From Rothia sp. HMSC078H08 (lineage in GTDB: Bacteria > Actinomycetota > Actinomycetes > Actinomycetales > Micrococcaceae), in the NCBI RefSeq assembly GCF_001808955.1, contig NZ_KV795254.1:1-64000 (forward strand): 64,000 bases of DNA. Reading direction: 5' to 3'. Below are positions 54,182 to 63,533 of this stretch, one piece after another. Positions within the stretch are counted from its first letter, which is position 1; each line of letters starts with the position of its first letter. The notes beneath the pieces are model-generated. The model was not told the DNA's origin and ran no database searches. It saw nothing but the letters and a program-made list of their open reading frames with translations. Made by a program: the position numbers and the translations under genes.

Positions 54182-55663
54182 GTGACACAGCAGCCAATGC
54201 AGCACAACTCCGTCACCGGCCTAGACTCCGAAGCTGAGCACTCCAAGCTTCAGCGCGGACTAAGCTACCGACACATTCAGCTGATCGCTATTGGCGGCGC
54301 CATCGGCACCGGCCTTTTCCTCGGCTCAGCAAAGACCATCGCCCTGACCGGCCCCTCCATCGTCTTTGTTTACGCCATTATCGGTAGCGTTATCTACTTT
54401 GTTCTGCGCGCCATGGGCGAGATTCTGCTCTCCAACCCCAAGTACAAGTCCTTCACCGACTTCATTACCGACATTCTTGGTCTTCGTGCCGGGTTCTTTG
54501 TCGGCTGGTCGTACTGGTTCTTCTGGGTGGTCACCGGCATTGCGGACGTCATCGCCATTACCGGCTACGTCAAATACTGGTGGCCGGACATCCCCGCCTT
54601 CGTCCCGGCGCTGACCGTGATCGTGGCTCTACTGCTGCTAAACCTGCCCTCGGTGAAGAACTTCGGCGAAATCGAATTCTGGTTCGCCGTCATTAAAATC
54701 GTCGCCATTGTGCTGCTCATTGTTGTGGGTGCGCTTATGGTCGCCTTCAGCTTCACTGCGCCCGACGGTACCGTCGCCTCCGTAGCGAATCTCTGGGATC
54801 ACCCCGGTCCCTCCGGTAGCGGTATTTTCACCCAGGGTGTGACTGGCTTCCTGGGCGCCTTCCAGATTGCGCTCTTCGCATTCGTGGGTGCTGAGCTGGT
54901 CGGCACCGCCGTGGCGGAAACCAAACATCCCGAACGCACCCTGCCCAAGGCAATTAACGCGGTGCCCTTCCGCATTGCGCTCTTCTACGCTGTGCCGCTG
55001 ATGACCATCCTCGCCGTGACCCCCTGGGACAAGCTGGATAAGTCCATGAGCCCCTTCGTGGGCATGTTCTCCCTGGCTGGCATTGGTGTTGCCGCCTCCA
55101 TGGTGAACTTTGTGGTGCTGACCTCCGCGGCGTCCTCGGCGAACTCCGGTATTTTCTCGACCTCCCGCATGGTCTACGGTTTGGCGCACGATGGTGCCGC
55201 ACCCTCCGCACTGGGTAAGCTCACCAAGAACGGTGTGCCCGCCAACGCCCTGTACCTGACCACCGTGATGCTGCTGTTTAGCCTGGTCATGCTCTATGCC
55301 GGTAGCGGCATTATGGAGGCGTTCACCGTGGTGACCTCGGTGGCGTCGATGATGGGTATCTTCACCTGGAGCATGATCCTGATTGCGTACCTGGTGTACC
55401 GCAAGAAGTTCCCGGAGCGCCACGAAGCGTCCGAGTATAAGATGCCCTGGGGTATTGGCATGAGCTGGTTTGGTCTGGTCTTCTTTGCCGTGATGGTTTA
55501 CGCCCTGAGCCTGTACCCGGATACCGCTGTCGGTCTGGCACTGACCCCCATCTGGTTCATTGTTCTGGCGATTGGCTACGAGATCCTAACCCGCCGCCAC
55601 GCCGCGAAGCGCGCTCGCGCGCTGGCTACTGAGAGCACTGCTGACAAGGCTGTTCAGAAGTAG
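54182..55663 (+). CDS. APC-family amino-acid permease, CycA-like (1)
   Basis: 493 residues, 12 membrane helices. L-Q-R-G-L-S-Y-R-H-I-Q-L-I-A-I-G-G-A-I-G-T-G-L-F (helix 1 substrate motif) and A-M-G-E-I-L fit the AAT branch of APC transporters, nearest to D-serine/D-alanine/glycine or aromatic/proline permeases. GTG 54182 has a gcaggaaagag site; the in-frame extension to 54143 is unsupported. Tandem paralogue of the next gene. Substrate not deducible. Confidence 0.9.
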   Translation: MTQQPMQHNSVTGLDSEAEHSKLQRGLSYRHIQLIAIGGAIGTGLFLGSAKTIALTGPSIVFVYAIIGSVIYFVLRAMGEILLSNPKYKSFTDFITDILGLRAGFFVGWSYWFFWVVTGIADVIAITGYVKYWWPDIPAFVPALTVIVALLLLNLPSVKNFGEIEFWFAVIKIVAIVLLIVVGALMVAFSFTAPDGTVASVANLWDHPGPSGSGIFTQGVTGFLGAFQIALFAFVGAELVGTAVAETKHPERTLPKAINAVPFRIALFYAVPLMTILAVTPWDKLDKSMSPFVGMFSLAGIGVAASMVNFVVLTSAASSANSGIFSTSRMVYGLAHDGAAPSALGKLTKNGVPANALYLTTVMLLFSLVMLYAGSGIMEAFTVVTSVASMMGIFTWSMILIAYLVYRKKFPERHEASEYKMPWGIGMSWFGLVFFAVMVYALSLYPDTAVGLALTPIWFIVLAIGYEILTRRHAAKRARALATESTADKAVQK

Positions 55664-55692
55664 TCTTCAGCTCTCCTCCGGCTGGTTTGTGT

Positions 55693-55738
55693 GAGCCCCG
55701 CCCCGCATTCTTGATGGATGCGCAGGGCGGGGCTTTCT
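55693..55738 (+). terminator. Terminator after permease 1
   Basis: Arms gagccccgccc / gggcggggctt with an inner cgcat/atgcg stem. Confidence 0.85.
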
Positions 55739-56078
55739 GTGTCTATTAGCCCCCGTCAGGCGGCAGATAGTGACCTGTTTAATAGATTCGCGACACACCA
55801 AAGGTAGAAAAACATTTCATTCACCGTTCAAAGCGTGTAGAATATCTATCCAAACAGATGTGTAAGCTCCCAAAGGTTCCCGCATCGGGTGATGTTCGAA
55901 CGCGCCCCGGATGCGGCGCGAACCATGGTTGAGCGCATCTTCCGCCCCGAAAGCCGGGGCTGCCCCGCATTAATAGTGGTTGCATATCTATACGCGAAAC
56001 CTGCCGGATGTCGCCGAAAATCCTCATCCACCATGCACTATATGCGCTACGGGGCCTAACTGCAGAAAAGAGGACGTC
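55739..56078. other. 340-bp intergenic region between permeases
   Basis: No ORF. tagaat at about 55838 is a candidate -10, leaving a leader of over 200 nt with a ccccggatgcggcgc / gccccgaaagccggggc hairpin region (about 55905-55965). Confidence 0.35.
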
Positions 56079-57554
56079 GTGACTGAACAGAACAACGTCA
56101 GCCTGAATCCTAAAGCTCCCGAACAGGGAGAACGACTGCACCGCGGTCTGAGCAACCGACATATTCAGCTCATTGCAATCGGCGGTGCCATCGGCACCGG
56201 CCTGTTCATGGGATCCGGACGCGCTATCTCCGTCGCCGGCCCCTCCGTCATTTTCGTGTACATGCTCATCGGCGCCGTCATCTTCCTGGTGCTGCGAGCC
56301 ATGGGCGAGATCCTTCTCTCCAACCTGAAGTACAAGTCCTTCTCCGACTTCACCACCGACCTGGTCGGCCCCATGGCCGGGTTCTTCCTCGGCTGGTCCT
56401 ACTGGTTCATGTGGGTGGTCACCGCCGTCGCGGATATCATCGCAATTGTTGGCTACCTGCGTATGTGGTGGCCCGACCTGCAGGCATGGATTCCGGCGCT
56501 CGCCGTCATCGGTGTTCTGCTGACCCTGAACCTGGTGTCCGTGAAGAACTTCGGCGAAATCGAATTCTGGTTCGCCATGATCAAGATTGTCGCCATCGTT
56601 GCCCTGATTATTGTTGGCGGCGGCATGGTCGCTATCGGCTTCACCTCGCCCAGTGGCGCGCAGGCATCCGTTGCAAACCTCTGGAATGACGGCGGCATGT
56701 TCCCGAACCACTTCATTGGCTTCCTCGGCGCATTCCAGATTGCCGTCTTTGCCTTCATGGGCTCCGAGCTGGTTGGTACCACCGCCGCAGAAACCAAGGA
56801 CCCCGAAAAGACCCTGCCCAAGGCAATCAACGCCGTACCGGTACGTGTTATGGTCTTCTACGTGGGCGCGCTCGCTACTATCCTGATGGTTACCCCCTGG
56901 CGCCTCGTCAGCCCCGATAAGAGCCCCTTCGTGGCCATGTTCACTCTGGCGGGCCTGGGCATCGCCGCGCACATCATTAACTTTGTGGTGATTACCAGTG
57001 CGACCTCCTCGGCGAACTCCGGTATCTTCTCTACCTCGCGTATGGCATTCGGCCTGGCGCGCGAGCGTAGCGCCCCCGCGTTCCTTGGCAAGATTTCCAA
57101 GAACGGTGTACCGCGTAACGCGCTGTTCCTCTCGGCCGTGATGTTGCTCTCCTCCATCGTGCTGCTCTACGCAGGTGACTCGATTTCTCGTGCGTTCAAC
57201 CTGGTCACCACCGTGGCTGCGGTGCTGGTGATTTTCGCGTGGGCCATGATTATGGTCAGCTACCTGATGTACCGCAAGAAGTTCCCCTCGCGTCACGAGA
57301 AGTCCAAGTTCCGCCTGCCCGGCGGCTTGTTCTCAGCCTGGCTGGCGCTGGCGTTCTTCGCCTTCACTATCGGTGTTCTCACCATGGATGAGGAAACCCT
57401 CATGGGTCTGCTTGCGATGCCCGTCTGGTTCGCGATTCTGGGTATCGGCTGGTTCTTCAAGCGCCGCGCTGATGCACGCCGCGAAGAGGCAATTTCGACC
57501 CGCACCGCGCAGATCGCGATTGTGGAGGCGTCCGAGATCTTCTCGGCACGCTAG
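56079..57554 (+). CDS. APC-family amino-acid permease, CycA-like (2)
   Basis: 491 residues, 12 membrane helices, closely similar to the preceding permease along its length (same L-S-N-R-H-I-Q-L-I-A-I-G-G helix 1, same S-V-K-N-F-G-E-I-E-F-W-F, same S-S-A-N-S-G-I-F-S-T-S-R). Start GTG 56079 after aaaagagga; the in-frame extension to 55980 is unsupported. Separate promoter region and terminator, so the two copies are independently expressed. Confidence 0.9.
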   Translation: MTEQNNVSLNPKAPEQGERLHRGLSNRHIQLIAIGGAIGTGLFMGSGRAISVAGPSVIFVYMLIGAVIFLVLRAMGEILLSNLKYKSFSDFTTDLVGPMAGFFLGWSYWFMWVVTAVADIIAIVGYLRMWWPDLQAWIPALAVIGVLLTLNLVSVKNFGEIEFWFAMIKIVAIVALIIVGGGMVAIGFTSPSGAQASVANLWNDGGMFPNHFIGFLGAFQIAVFAFMGSELVGTTAAETKDPEKTLPKAINAVPVRVMVFYVGALATILMVTPWRLVSPDKSPFVAMFTLAGLGIAAHIINFVVITSATSSANSGIFSTSRMAFGLARERSAPAFLGKISKNGVPRNALFLSAVMLLSSIVLLYAGDSISRAFNLVTTVAAVLVIFAWAMIMVSYLMYRKKFPSRHEKSKFRLPGGLFSAWLALAFFAFTIGVLTMDEETLMGLLAMPVWFAILGIGWFFKRRADARREEAISTRTAQIAIVEASEIFSAR

Positions 57555-57633
57555 GCAACTGCGCTAGGCAACCAGGCTCAGTCGCGCCGGTTGGGGCTAC
57601 AGAGATTAGCTTGCGTCAATTGCCTGAGCATGC

Positions 57634-57688
57634 GTAAAGCCCGCGTCACCTACTCCTCTTCGGGAGTGGGGGGACGCGGGCTTTCGTT
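57634..57688 (+). terminator. Terminator after permease 2
   Basis: Arms aaagcccgcgtc / gacgcgggcttt with an inner ctcc/ggag stem. Also serves the convergent gene. Confidence 0.9.
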
Positions 57689-57728
57689 ATCTCTATAGAC
57701 GAACCTGAGAGGCGCGCGGAGTGCGCGC

Positions 57729-59336
57729 TTAGACGGATGCCGTCTCCGCCTCTTCGGCCAGCGGGTCCTCATCATCGTCGGTGCGGTAGAAATCCCAGCG
57801 TTCACAACCGCAACCGGAACGCATCGCCTCGATGACGGCGGCAGCAGCCTCTAACGGGTCGAGCGCGTGCAGGTTCCACAGAGCATGCACCGGAACCGGG
57901 CGCCTCCAGCCGTGCTCCTGCAGAAACTCGGGGTCGAAGGCGGGTAGCGCCTCGGCGGTGGGTTCGAGCTCGCAGAGGAAACCGGTGGGGGAACGGAAGA
58001 CCGTCACCACGGGGGTCGGGTCGGCGTCTTCCAGACAGGCGCCGTCGAAGAAGTAGTAGGTGCTCAGGCGGCGGTTCCAGGCAAGCTGCGCGAGGCGTTC
58101 ACCGAAGACTTCCACCGTCTGCTCCCACCGAGTGCGGTGGTACGCCGCCAGGTCGGTGTGGGCGGTCTGCACCACGCCGATGCCCTGCTCGGTGAGTTCG
58201 CGGGCGCTCAGACGCGCGGGCTCTGCCGGTTCTGCGGGAGCGTCCGCAGGGGAGCCGCCGTCCGGGGCATCCAACTCTGCTAGTTCTGCTTCGGTGAGCT
58301 CAGCGTTAGCCAACTCAGCGTTAGTCAGCTCAGCATCGAGGAGCTCAAGCTCCTCAGCGGCACTCAACTCGGCCTCATCCGACTCAGCGGCGCTCGCCTC
58401 CACAGCAGCTGCGTTTGCTTCGTTCTTCGTCCACAGGCGCAGCTCGCGGGCAATCTGCGTGCGTCCGCGATGCAGAGTCGTCTGCCAGGAGCCGAACTTG
58501 GCGCGTACCGCACCCAGCGGCGGCACCTCACCAATCAGAGTGGGAATGGTCGACCAGTAGCCGTAGTTCAGCGCCGTCGGCTCGCGGTCGTAGCGGGCGC
58601 AATAGCTCAAAAACAGGCTCAGAGTCTTCGGCGCAAAATCCTCGGGTACCGCCGCGGCGTCGATATACCACTCGTTCTCGAGCGCCTCCGCCGGGTAAAT
58701 GCCGGTGCGGAGCATGCCCAGGGACCAGTCGCCGTCGCCGAGGTAATCGTTGACCGTCTGTGCGGGGGCAGGCCACGCGGATTCGCCCTCCATGCTGGAG
58801 GCGAGCAGGGTGTACAGGCTACCGCCCTCGGTGCCGATTTCTTTCACGCCGCGATGCCTGATGTCCTCGAGAGTCTGCGCGTAGGCTTCTTCCTCCAGCT
58901 GGGAGTAGGGGTGTGCGGCAAGGTACTTGAGCGTTGCGCCAATCTTCGCCAGAACGTGCGCAATGTCTTCATTGTTGAAGTGGCGTGCCTCCAGCGCGGA
59001 CGGCAGGTCGTGAATAATATCGCAATCAAGAATTAGCGCCGCGTACTCGGGCTCCGGAGGCAGATCGTAGGCTTCCGCGAAAACGTACCAGAGGCCGCAG
59101 GCGAGCACCGTGTAGCTCGGGGCGTCTGCCGTGACCGGGCCAAACTGCCAGATGCCGGAGCTCAGCGCATAGTTCAGGTACTTCTTGTTGATGTGCGGGT
59201 ACAGAAAGTTGAGGCGGCGGAGAACCTGGGTAGGGGTGAACCCCAGCGCGGCGAGTTCGGCGATGAGTTCCGCGTACTCGTCGTGAAAATCTAAGTAGCC
59301 CTCCGGCGCGTTTGATAGCGCGGTGCGTTCGCGCAT
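57729..59336 (-). CDS. Hypothetical protein with homing-associated-repeat-like motif
   Basis: 535 residues from ATG 59336 (gaggaaagaggga upstream); the in-frame extension to 59453 is unsupported. About 245-292 carries R-E-P-T-A-L-N-Y-x-x-W...G-A-V-R-A-K-F-G-S-W-Q-T-T-L-H, resembling the helical homing-endonuclease-associated repeat (R-x-P-T...F-G-S-W-x-x-A-L). A run of A-E-L units (about 330-355, pattern D-A-E-L-T-N-A-E-L-A-N-A-E-L) forms a predicted helix. No nuclease motif is seen. Soluble. Function unknown. Confidence 0.75.
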   Translation of the reverse strand: MRERTALSNAPEGYLDFHDEYAELIAELAALGFTPTQVLRRLNFLYPHINKKYLNYALSSGIWQFGPVTADAPSYTVLACGLWYVFAEAYDLPPEPEYAALILDCDIIHDLPSALEARHFNNEDIAHVLAKIGATLKYLAAHPYSQLEEEAYAQTLEDIRHRGVKEIGTEGGSLYTLLASSMEGESAWPAPAQTVNDYLGDGDWSLGMLRTGIYPAEALENEWYIDAAAVPEDFAPKTLSLFLSYCARYDREPTALNYGYWSTIPTLIGEVPPLGAVRAKFGSWQTTLHRGRTQIARELRLWTKNEANAAAVEASAAESDEAELSAAEELELLDAELTNAELANAELTEAELAELDAPDGGSPADAPAEPAEPARLSARELTEQGIGVVQTAHTDLAAYHRTRWEQTVEVFGERLAQLAWNRRLSTYYFFDGACLEDADPTPVVTVFRSPTGFLCELEPTAEALPAFDPEFLQEHGWRRPVPVHALWNLHALDPLEAAAAVIEAMRSGCGCERWDFYRTDDDEDPLAEEAETASV

Positions 59337-59711
59337 GGGTCCCTCTTTCCTCTGCAGGTGGGCGGCACATCGTCGTACCGTGCCGCCGAAACCCTGAATG
59401 TGTGCACGCAGACAAGGGCGTTTGCGTGGTGTGAGGCCACCCCTTATCTGCATGAATAAGCGATATTTTTCAAAAAATATGCTCTTTTATCTAAATTTAT
59501 CGCTGAAACTAAGCACTATTCAAATACGTGAACCCCTAACACGGTTTCTTACGGAAAGATGACAATGTTTAGCGCACCCACAGGGCAAAATGTGCGTAAA
59601 GACTCGTAATCTGCACTAGAAGATGCGATAGAAAATACGCTTACCCGCACCCGCACAGGCGAGCAAAATACGCCCCGCGCTGACTCTATCCTCAGCACCA
59701 CCGCTCAACCC
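59337..59711. other. Divergent promoter region, AT-rich
   Basis: 375 bp between divergent genes. The palindrome atattttt-c-aaaaaatat lies at 59463-59480 and tatcct at 59689-59694 is a candidate -10 for tex. No ORF. Confidence 0.45.
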
Positions 59712-62267
59712 ATGAGCCGCGGCGAAATATGCGAAACTGGAAGGATGAGCGAACACCCCCTTCCAAGCAGCATCCGCCCGCGCGCGAATCGAGCTGCAGA
59801 CCCCGCGCCCAGTAGCGCCGCACACCGCGAAAAACACGAAACCGGCGGCAAGACTGAGCAGCCTGCCGAGCACCTCATCAACGCGCTCGCCGTAGAAACC
59901 GGCATTGCGCCGCACCGCATCCGCGCAGCCGTGGCGCTGCTCGACGCCGACAACTCCGTACCCTTCATCGCCCGCTACCGCAAAGAAGCAACGGGCGCAC
60001 TCACCGACACCCAGCTGCGCACCATCCAGTCGCGCCTGGGCCAGCTCCGCGCCCTCGAAGAGCGCCGCAACCGCGTGCTCGAAGCGCTCACCGAACGCGC
60101 CGACGAAGGCCTCATCGACCCGCTCACCCTGCTGCAGCTGCGTTCCTCGCTCATGAACGCCGCCACCATTGCAGACGTGAACGCCATCTACGCCCCGTAC
60201 CGCAGCGAGCGCGTGACCCGCGCCCAGATGGCGCGTGCCGCCGGGCTTGATTCCCTCGTCGAAGACCTGCTGGAGGTGCCCCTCGCCGAGGCGCACGCCA
60301 TTGCCGCCGCCTACATTACCGACGGCACCGAAGACGATGAGGACGAGGGCATTGAGGCTGCAGAGGCGGACGAAGCCCTGCAGATTCACAGTGCCGAAGA
60401 GGCCCTCGACGGTGCCCGCGCGATCCTGATTGACCGCGCCCTCACCGACCCGGTGCTGAGCGAAAAGCTCCTCAAGCGTCTGCGTGAAGGCGGCGTGATT
60501 GAGTCCCGCGTGATTGCCGGTCAGGAAAGCATTGGTGCGAAGTTCTCCGACTATTTCGCCTTCTCGGACCGTATTCGTTCCATTCCGCCGCACCGCGTGC
60601 TGGCGCTGCACCGCGCCAAGGACGCCGGCGTGGTGCGCCTCAAGGTGGATGTGGCACCCGCCCCCGTGGCGCTCAGCCGCCTGCGTGATGCCGCCCGCGC
60701 CGAAGCTGAGGCCGCCACCGAAAATTACGAGAACGTCCGTTCTGCATACGAGCGTGAAGTCGCCGCCGCGCTACGCATCCCCGTGCAGGTGCTCAACACC
60801 GTCGACGACGAAGACCGCGTACTCGGCTGGCTCGCCGCCACCGTGCGCACCGCATGGCGCAGCCACCTGCGCCCGCGCCTCGCCGAACGCATCCGCCACC
60901 AGCTCCTCGACGCCGCCGCGCAGAACGCTACCGAGGTGTTCGCATCCAACCTGCGCGATATTCTGCTCGCCGCACCCGCCGGCCACAAGACCACCCTCGG
61001 CCTGGACCCGGGTCTGCGCCACGGCGTGAAATACGCCGTGGTTGACGGCACCGGTGAGCCGCTGCGCGTGGGCACCGTCTACCCGCACGCCCCGCGCAAC
61101 CAGTGGGCAGAAGCACTGCGTGAGCTCGCCACCGCCTGCCGCGAGCACGGCGTGGAACTTATCGCCATCGGCAACGGCACCGCAAGCCGCGAAACCGACA
61201 AGCTCGCCAGCGAACTGATCCGCACCCTGCGTGAGGAAGGCGCCGAAGCACCCCAGAAGGTGACCGTCTCCGAGGCGGGCGCCTCCGTCTACTCCGCCTC
61301 CGCGCTGGCTGCCGCCGAGCTGCCCGACTATGATGTGACCGTACGCGGCGCCGTCTCGATTGCCCGCCGCCTACAGGACCCGCTCGCCGAGCTCGTCAAA
61401 ATCGATCCGCAGTCCATCGGCGTGGGGCAGTACCAGCACGACGTGCCGCCCGCCGCCCTGCGCCGCGCCCTCAACGACACCGTCGAAGACTGCGTGAACG
61501 CCGTGGGCGTGAACCTCAACAGCGCCTCCGTACAGCTGCTTGCGCACGTGGCGGGTGTGGGCACCGCAACCGCCGAACGCATCGTCGCCTACCGCACCGA
61601 ACACGGCCCCTTCGCGAACCGTCAGCAGCTGCTGAACGTGCCGCGACTGGGCGCGAAAACCTTCCGCCAGGCGGCTGGATTCATTCGCATCCGCGGCGGT
61701 GAGGAGCCGCTGGACGCCTCCGCGGTGCACCCGGAAGCTTACCCGCTCGCGCGCCGCATTATTGCCGACGCGCAGGCACGCAATGGCGCCCACTGGGTTA
61801 CCGGCGCCCTGGGCACTTCGGACGGAACCGACCCGCTTGCCGGGTTGAATCCCGCCGACTACGTGCAGGATAGTCACGAACAGGACAGCCACGTGCTGGA
61901 GAGTGTGGAAGCCACCGCCGGTGTGTACACGGTCGAAGACATCTTCGCCGAGCTGCGCCGCCCCGGCCTGGACCCGCGCGGTAGCTTCCGCACCGCCCGC
62001 TTCTCCGAGTCCGTCTCGCACTTCGAGGACGTGCGCCCCGGCATGGTGCTCGAAGGTACCGTCTCGAACGTGGCGGCATTCGGCGCGTTCGTGGATATTG
62101 GTGTGCACCAGGACGGCCTCGTGCACATCTCCCAGATGAGCCGCGGCTACGTGGCGAACCCGCACGATATTGTGCGCAGCGGCGACATTGTGCAGGTGCG
62201 CGTGGTGGAGGTTGACCCGGTACGCCGCCGCATCTCCCTCTCCCTGCTGGTGGAGGACGAGAACTAG
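59712..62267 (+). CDS. tex: Tex-family S1 RNA-binding transcription accessory protein
   Basis: 851 residues, full length. Tex N-terminal domain with V-P-F-I-A-R-Y-R-K-E-A-T-G (about 87-99), YqgF/RNase-H-like domain (G-L-D-P-G-L-R-H-G), tandem HhH (H-V-A-G-V-G-T-A-T-A-E-R-I-V) and a C-terminal S1 domain (about 775-845). It acts on transcription or RNA turnover. Neither ATG has a well-spaced ribosome site: 59712 is kept, but 59745 (M12, ggaagg directly before it) is an alternative start. Confidence 0.94.
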   Translation: MSRGEICETGRMSEHPLPSSIRPRANRAADPAPSSAAHREKHETGGKTEQPAEHLINALAVETGIAPHRIRAAVALLDADNSVPFIARYRKEATGALTDTQLRTIQSRLGQLRALEERRNRVLEALTERADEGLIDPLTLLQLRSSLMNAATIADVNAIYAPYRSERVTRAQMARAAGLDSLVEDLLEVPLAEAHAIAAAYITDGTEDDEDEGIEAAEADEALQIHSAEEALDGARAILIDRALTDPVLSEKLLKRLREGGVIESRVIAGQESIGAKFSDYFAFSDRIRSIPPHRVLALHRAKDAGVVRLKVDVAPAPVALSRLRDAARAEAEAATENYENVRSAYEREVAAALRIPVQVLNTVDDEDRVLGWLAATVRTAWRSHLRPRLAERIRHQLLDAAAQNATEVFASNLRDILLAAPAGHKTTLGLDPGLRHGVKYAVVDGTGEPLRVGTVYPHAPRNQWAEALRELATACREHGVELIAIGNGTASRETDKLASELIRTLREEGAEAPQKVTVSEAGASVYSASALAAAELPDYDVTVRGAVSIARRLQDPLAELVKIDPQSIGVGQYQHDVPPAALRRALNDTVEDCVNAVGVNLNSASVQLLAHVAGVGTATAERIVAYRTEHGPFANRQQLLNVPRLGAKTFRQAAGFIRIRGGEEPLDASAVHPEAYPLARRIIADAQARNGAHWVTGALGTSDGTDPLAGLNPADYVQDSHEQDSHVLESVEATAGVYTVEDIFAELRRPGLDPRGSFRTARFSESVSHFEDVRPGMVLEGTVSNVAAFGAFVDIGVHQDGLVHISQMSRGYVANPHDIVRSGDIVQVRVVEVDPVRRRISLSLLVEDEN

Positions 62268-62380
62268 CGGTGAAAGATAAGCTGCGGAGCGCTCGCTAAG
62301 GATAGCTCTACAAAAACCATCCAATCCGAGAACTCCAATCCGAGAACGAGCGTTCGCTAAAACTCAATCCTGAGAACGCA

Positions 62381-62423
62381 ATAAAGCCCCGACAAGCACT
62401 ATCCGTGCCTGTCGGGGCTTTAT
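62381..62423. terminator. Bidirectional terminator tex/AKR
   Basis: 19-bp stem ataaagccccgacaagcac / gtgcctgtcggggctttat between convergent genes. Confidence 0.93.
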
Positions 62424-62459
62424 GTAGGTTCGATTCGAGCTCTACGCCCGAGCTACACC

Positions 62460-63296
62460 TTAGAAGTCGATGTTCGCCGGGTCAGCGCCAATACGACCCT
62501 CGGGGCTGGACAGCGCATCCACAGCCGCGATGTCCTCGGCGGTCAGCTTCACGTTCACCGACGCCAGGTTCTCCTCAATGCGGGAGGGGGTCACAGACTT
62601 CGGGATAGCCACGGTGCCCTTAGCCAGGTGCCATGCCAGCACAACCTGCGCGGGGGTCGCGCCGTGGCGCTCTGCAATCTCAGCCAGCACGGGGTTCTGC
62701 AGCAGGTCGCTGCCGTTACCCAGCGGGCTCCACGCCTGAGTCGCGATGCCGTACTCGGCGTGAACGGCGCGCAGCGCCTCCTGCGAGAAGTAGGGGTGTA
62801 GCTCAACCTGGTGGATGACCGGAACCACGCCGGTCTCCTCGATAATCTCGCGCAGCTGCTCCTCGGGGAAGTTCGAAACACCAATCGAGCGGACCTTGCC
62901 CTGCTTCTGCAGCTCAATCAGCGCGCGCCAGGAATCCAGGTACAGGCCCTGCTGAGGCTTGGCCCAGTGAATCAGGTACAGGTCAACGTAGTCGGTGCCC
63001 AGCTTCTCCAGGGAAGCCTCGAATGCCTCGAAAGCGCTCTCGTAACCCTGGTCAGAGTTCCACAGCTTGGTGGTGAGGAAGATATCTTCGCGAGGCACGT
63101 CAGAGTTAGCGATAGCGCGGCCCACGCCCGCCTCGTTGCCGTAGCTAGCGGCGGTGTCGATGTGGCGGTAGCCGATCTCCAGGGCGGTGCTCACAATCTT
63201 CTCGGCGACCTCGTCCTCAATCTGCCATACGCCGTAGCCCAGCTGCGGAATGGATCGGCCGTCGTTGAACTTTACGTTGGGTACGTTGTAGCTCAT
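62460..63296 (-). CDS. Aldo/keto reductase
   Basis: 278 residues, TIM barrel. Catalytic tetrad is visible: D47 and Y52 (D-T-A-A-S-Y-G-N-E), K77 (T-T-K-L-W), H110 (L-I-H-W). The NADPH-binding end I-P-K-S-V-T-P-S-R is present. Closest in pattern to bacterial AKR5 (2,5-diketo-gluconate reductase-like) enzymes; substrate unknown. Start with aaggag. Confidence 0.95.
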   Translation of the reverse strand: MSYNVPNVKFNDGRSIPQLGYGVWQIEDEVAEKIVSTALEIGYRHIDTAASYGNEAGVGRAIANSDVPREDIFLTTKLWNSDQGYESAFEAFEASLEKLGTDYVDLYLIHWAKPQQGLYLDSWRALIELQKQGKVRSIGVSNFPEEQLREIIEETGVVPVIHQVELHPYFSQEALRAVHAEYGIATQAWSPLGNGSDLLQNPVLAEIAERHGATPAQVVLAWHLAKGTVAIPKSVTPSRIEENLASVNVKLTAEDIAAVDALSSPEGRIGADPANIDF

Positions 63297-63467
63297 GATG
63301 CTCCTTTGGAATCTATGGGGAGGCGGCGCCTCCGTAAGTAGTCGTACCAGGTTACGCCTCAGAGCCCCCGTTGAGAAGGGCCACAGCAGAATCGGGCGTG
63401 AATCTAGCCCGAGGCGTAACCAAGTAACGAAAAATGACGGGCGTCAGGCATATCAGCAGACCCGAAG

Positions 63468-63533
63468 TCTACCGCTCAGTCTGGAAGGTGGCTACCGCTC
63501 AGATTGGAGGGCGGCTACCGCTCGACAGCCGGC
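63468..63533. repeat. 23-bp tandem repeat at the SNF2 stop
   Basis: ctaccgctcag-t/a-ctggaaggtgg-type unit repeated two and a half times; the last unit contains the SNF2 stop codon. Confidence 0.75.

Noticed and set aside
62321..62373. aatccgagaac direct repeats after tex
   Set aside because: Three short imperfect copies with no structure; likely local duplication without clear function.
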